NCBI GenBank assembly: GCA_938033975.1
Contig: CALHKJ010000467.1
Coordinates: 1 to 6,579 of the forward strand
Source: an uncultured Saprospiraceae bacterium
Lineage (GTDB): Bacteria > Bacteroidota > Bacteroidia > Chitinophagales > Saprospiraceae
Direction: 5' to 3'
DNA: 6,579 nt
Below are positions 4,865 through 6,579 of the stretch, in pieces. The notes under the pieces are model-generated. The model searched no databases and was not told where the DNA came from. It saw only the letters and a program-made list of their open reading frames with translations. The first letter of the stretch is position 1; every line of letters begins with the position of its first letter. The position numbers and the translations under genes are program-made.

Positions 4865-6579
4865 TTAACCTAGCGCTACTATCTCCACAGGGACTCCATT
4901 CACTGCTGCATTCCCAGTTAACTCATCTATCAAAAGTTCGTCCGTCAAGTCATTTGCACTGACTCCTGGATTTGCTTGGGCGATATTCATTTTGATTTTT
5001 TTGCGACCATGACCCCATCCGTGCGGAATACTAACAACTCCCTCCATCATTTCATCAGAAATTTCCAAAGGCAATTCCACTTTACCAACTCTAGAACTTA
5101 CTGCCACTTGTTGACCAGCATTTAAATTTCTTACGGCTGCATCACTTGGATGCATCAACACTGTGCATCGCTCACGACCTTTGACCAATCTTTGGCTATT
5201 ATGCATCCAAGAATTATTACTTCTCAAATGTCTTCGTCCAATTAAAAGTAAATGTCCATTTGTGTCTGTAGCAGTTGCCAAGCGATTTAAATCTTCTTGG
5301 AAAATTGTAGGAACCAGGTTGATTTTTTTATCAATGGTTTGGAGTCTTTCGGGGAACCGTGATTTGAGTGGACCTAAATCGATTCCATGTTCTGCTGCTT
5401 TCACTTCCTTCAAAGACAATCCATATTCTCCCTTTTTTAAAGCACCATCCAAAATCATAGCTGGTGTCAATTTATATTGTTGCAAAACTTGTTCTCGCTC
5501 AGTTTCATCAGCAGGCAATTCTGAAACTTGCAGTCTTCTTGTTAGCTCTTGAAAGATTTCATAATCATATTTTGTCCCTTCCTCTTTCTCTACAGCTGGC
5601 TCAGAATATTTTACAACGTTCCTAATTGCCAATTGATTAAAACCAATATCAAAATGTGGAACTTCTATTCCTGTAGCTGGTGGCAAAATAATATCTGCAT
5701 GTCGAGTGGTTTCATTCAAATAAATATCAATGCAAACCATAAATTCTAAACTTTGAAATGCTTCGTCCAACTTCCTTCCATTGGGAACAGACAAGACAGG
5801 ATTGCCACAGGAAGTAACCATTGCTTTAATCTGCCCATCTCCTTCAGTCAGAATTTCTTCTGCAAGCGTAACAGAGGGAATTTCACCTCCAAATTCTGGA
5901 AGGCCACGCACTCTACTTTTCCATCTTCCCGCTGTTCTTGGTTTACCGTTTGATGGCCTGATTGGATCGAAGGCTGGAGAACTTAACATGAAGCCACCAG
6001 CTCGGTCCATGTTACTAGTCAAGATATTCAGACAATGAATCAACCATTGACAGAGACTTCCAAAGGTAACGGTCGAGACCCCCATTCTACCATAGGCGAC
6101 AGCTGCATCTGCACTCATAAAATCACTTGTCAATTGCTTTATTGTTTCCTCTGCAATGCCCGTTTTTGCGGAAGCGTATTCTGGTGTATATACATCAACC
6201 AAATCCTTCAGTAAATCAATTTGTTGTTGATCAACTATGTCAATAAGATGCCTGAGATTTAGATTTGATTGCTTAAGAACTTCATGAACCATGGCAAGTA
6301 GTAACCAAACATCTGTTCCAGGTTTTATGAAAATATGTTGACTGGATTTATCTGCAGTTTCTGTTCGCCTTGGATCAACCACGACAACCTTTCCTCCTCT
6401 TTCTTTGATTGCTCTCAATCGAGTTCCAATGTCGGGAGCTGTCATTATGCTTCCATTTGACACCAATGGATTTCCTCCAAGTATCAGCCAAAAATCTGTT
6501 CGATCTATATCTGGGACAGGCATCAACAAAGGATGTCCAAACATGGTCTGCGCAGCAAGATGATGAGGCAGTTGATCTA
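4865..6579 (-). CDS. Molybdopterin-dependent oxidoreductase, formate dehydrogenase-like (5' end missing)
   Basis: The frame is open to the window edge, so this is the C-terminal part (571 complete codons) of a larger enzyme. The Met at 6544 is internal, because the residues upstream (DQLPHHLAAQT) continue the family pattern. Numbering from that Met, visible features are the molybdopterin-guanine-dinucleotide contacts LILGGNPLVSNGS (20-32), VVVDPRRTETA (54-64), YGRMG (151-155), SCGNPVLSVPN (245-255) and HADIILPPATGIE (282-294), then the C-terminal pterin-binding beta-barrel domain with RSNNSWMHN (441-449), MHPSDA (464-469), SIPHGWGHG (505-513) and GVSANDLTDELL (527-538). The arrangement matches COG0243 enzymes annotated as formate dehydrogenase-like, usually about 700-760 residues. 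The missing N-terminus should hold the 4Fe-4S cysteines and the Mo ligand (Cys, Sec or Ser), so neither cluster nor ligand can be judged. No twin-arginine signal can be assessed. It is the first visible gene of a probable operon with the GntP permease. The substrate is unknown. Confidence 0.92.
   Translation of the reverse strand, partial: DQLPHHLAAQTMFGHPLLMPVPDIDRTDFWLILGGNPLVSNGSIMTAPDIGTRLRAIKERGGKVVVVDPRRTETADKSSQHIFIKPGTDVWLLLAMVHEVLKQSNLNLRHLIDIVDQQQIDLLKDLVDVYTPEYASAKTGIAEETIKQLTSDFMSADAAVAYGRMGVSTVTFGSLCQWLIHCLNILTSNMDRAGGFMLSSPAFDPIRPSNGKPRTAGRWKSRVRGLPEFGGEIPSVTLAEEILTEGDGQIKAMVTSCGNPVLSVPNGRKLDEAFQSLEFMVCIDIYLNETTRHADIILPPATGIEVPHFDIGFNQLAIRNVVKYSEPAVEKEEGTKYDYEIFQELTRRLQVSELPADETEREQVLQQYKLTPAMILDGALKKGEYGLSLKEVKAAEHGIDLGPLKSRFPERLQTIDKKINLVPTIFQEDLNRLATATDTNGHLLLIGRRHLRSNNSWMHNSQRLVKGRERCTVLMHPSDAAVRNLNAGQQVAVSSRVGKVELPLEISDEMMEGVVSIPHGWGHGRKKIKMNIAQANPGVSANDLTDELLIDELTGNAAVNGVPVEIVALG

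Noticed and set aside
5163..5552. A 129-residue plus-strand reading frame antisense to the molybdoenzyme
   Set aside because: It is contained in a clear family gene on the other strand, with a Cys/Ser-rich composition typical of a shadow frame.
6542..6544. ATG as the start of the molybdoenzyme
   Set aside because: The frame continues upstream to the window edge with family-like residues, and the Fe-S domain would be missing; the true start is outside the window.

Overview
The window looks like ordinary chromosome from a member of the Bacteroidota. The grounds are an AT-rich base composition, A-rich leaders in place of Shine-Dalgarno sequences, an exported lactonase with a loose lipobox, and the overall protein flavour. 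I cannot name a genus. Apart from one tRNA at the left edge, everything coding lies on the minus strand, so the genes read from right to left. All visible reading frames are intact. I see no transposase, phage gene, CRISPR array or other sign of mobility.

Left edge (3-110, plus strand): a complete tRNA-Val(GAC) without an encoded CCA, followed directly by a strong intrinsic terminator. It converges with a minus-strand gene (123-1244) for a seven-bladed beta-propeller lactonase of the 6-phosphogluconolactonase (YbhE/Pgl-like) family, carrying an N-terminal export signal. A 333-base gap follows. It holds a 15-bp palindrome that could be an operator for the lactonase gene, and a clear minus-strand terminator (1405-1439) for the next gene. 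That gene (1578-2102) encodes a 174-residue secreted protein I do not recognise; its C-terminal half resembles a degenerate OmpA-like fold. Another gap (2103-2385) contains several inverted repeats.

Right half (2386-6579): three co-directional genes with short spacers (75 and 37 bases) that look like an operon. Transcription order is a molybdopterin-dependent oxidoreductase of the formate-dehydrogenase-like group (5' end outside the window), a GntP-family gluconate/H+ symporter, and a zinc-less medium-chain quinone-oxidoreductase-like dehydrogenase.

Working together: a lactonase yields aldonic acids, and GntP permeases import gluconate-type acids, so sugar-acid use is a reasonable shared theme. 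The lactonase belongs to a separate transcription unit and the substrates of the two oxidoreductases are unknown, so this remains a hypothesis. I found no convincing novel system. The best leads are the unknown secreted protein with its structured flanks, and the composition of the oxidoreductase/permease operon.
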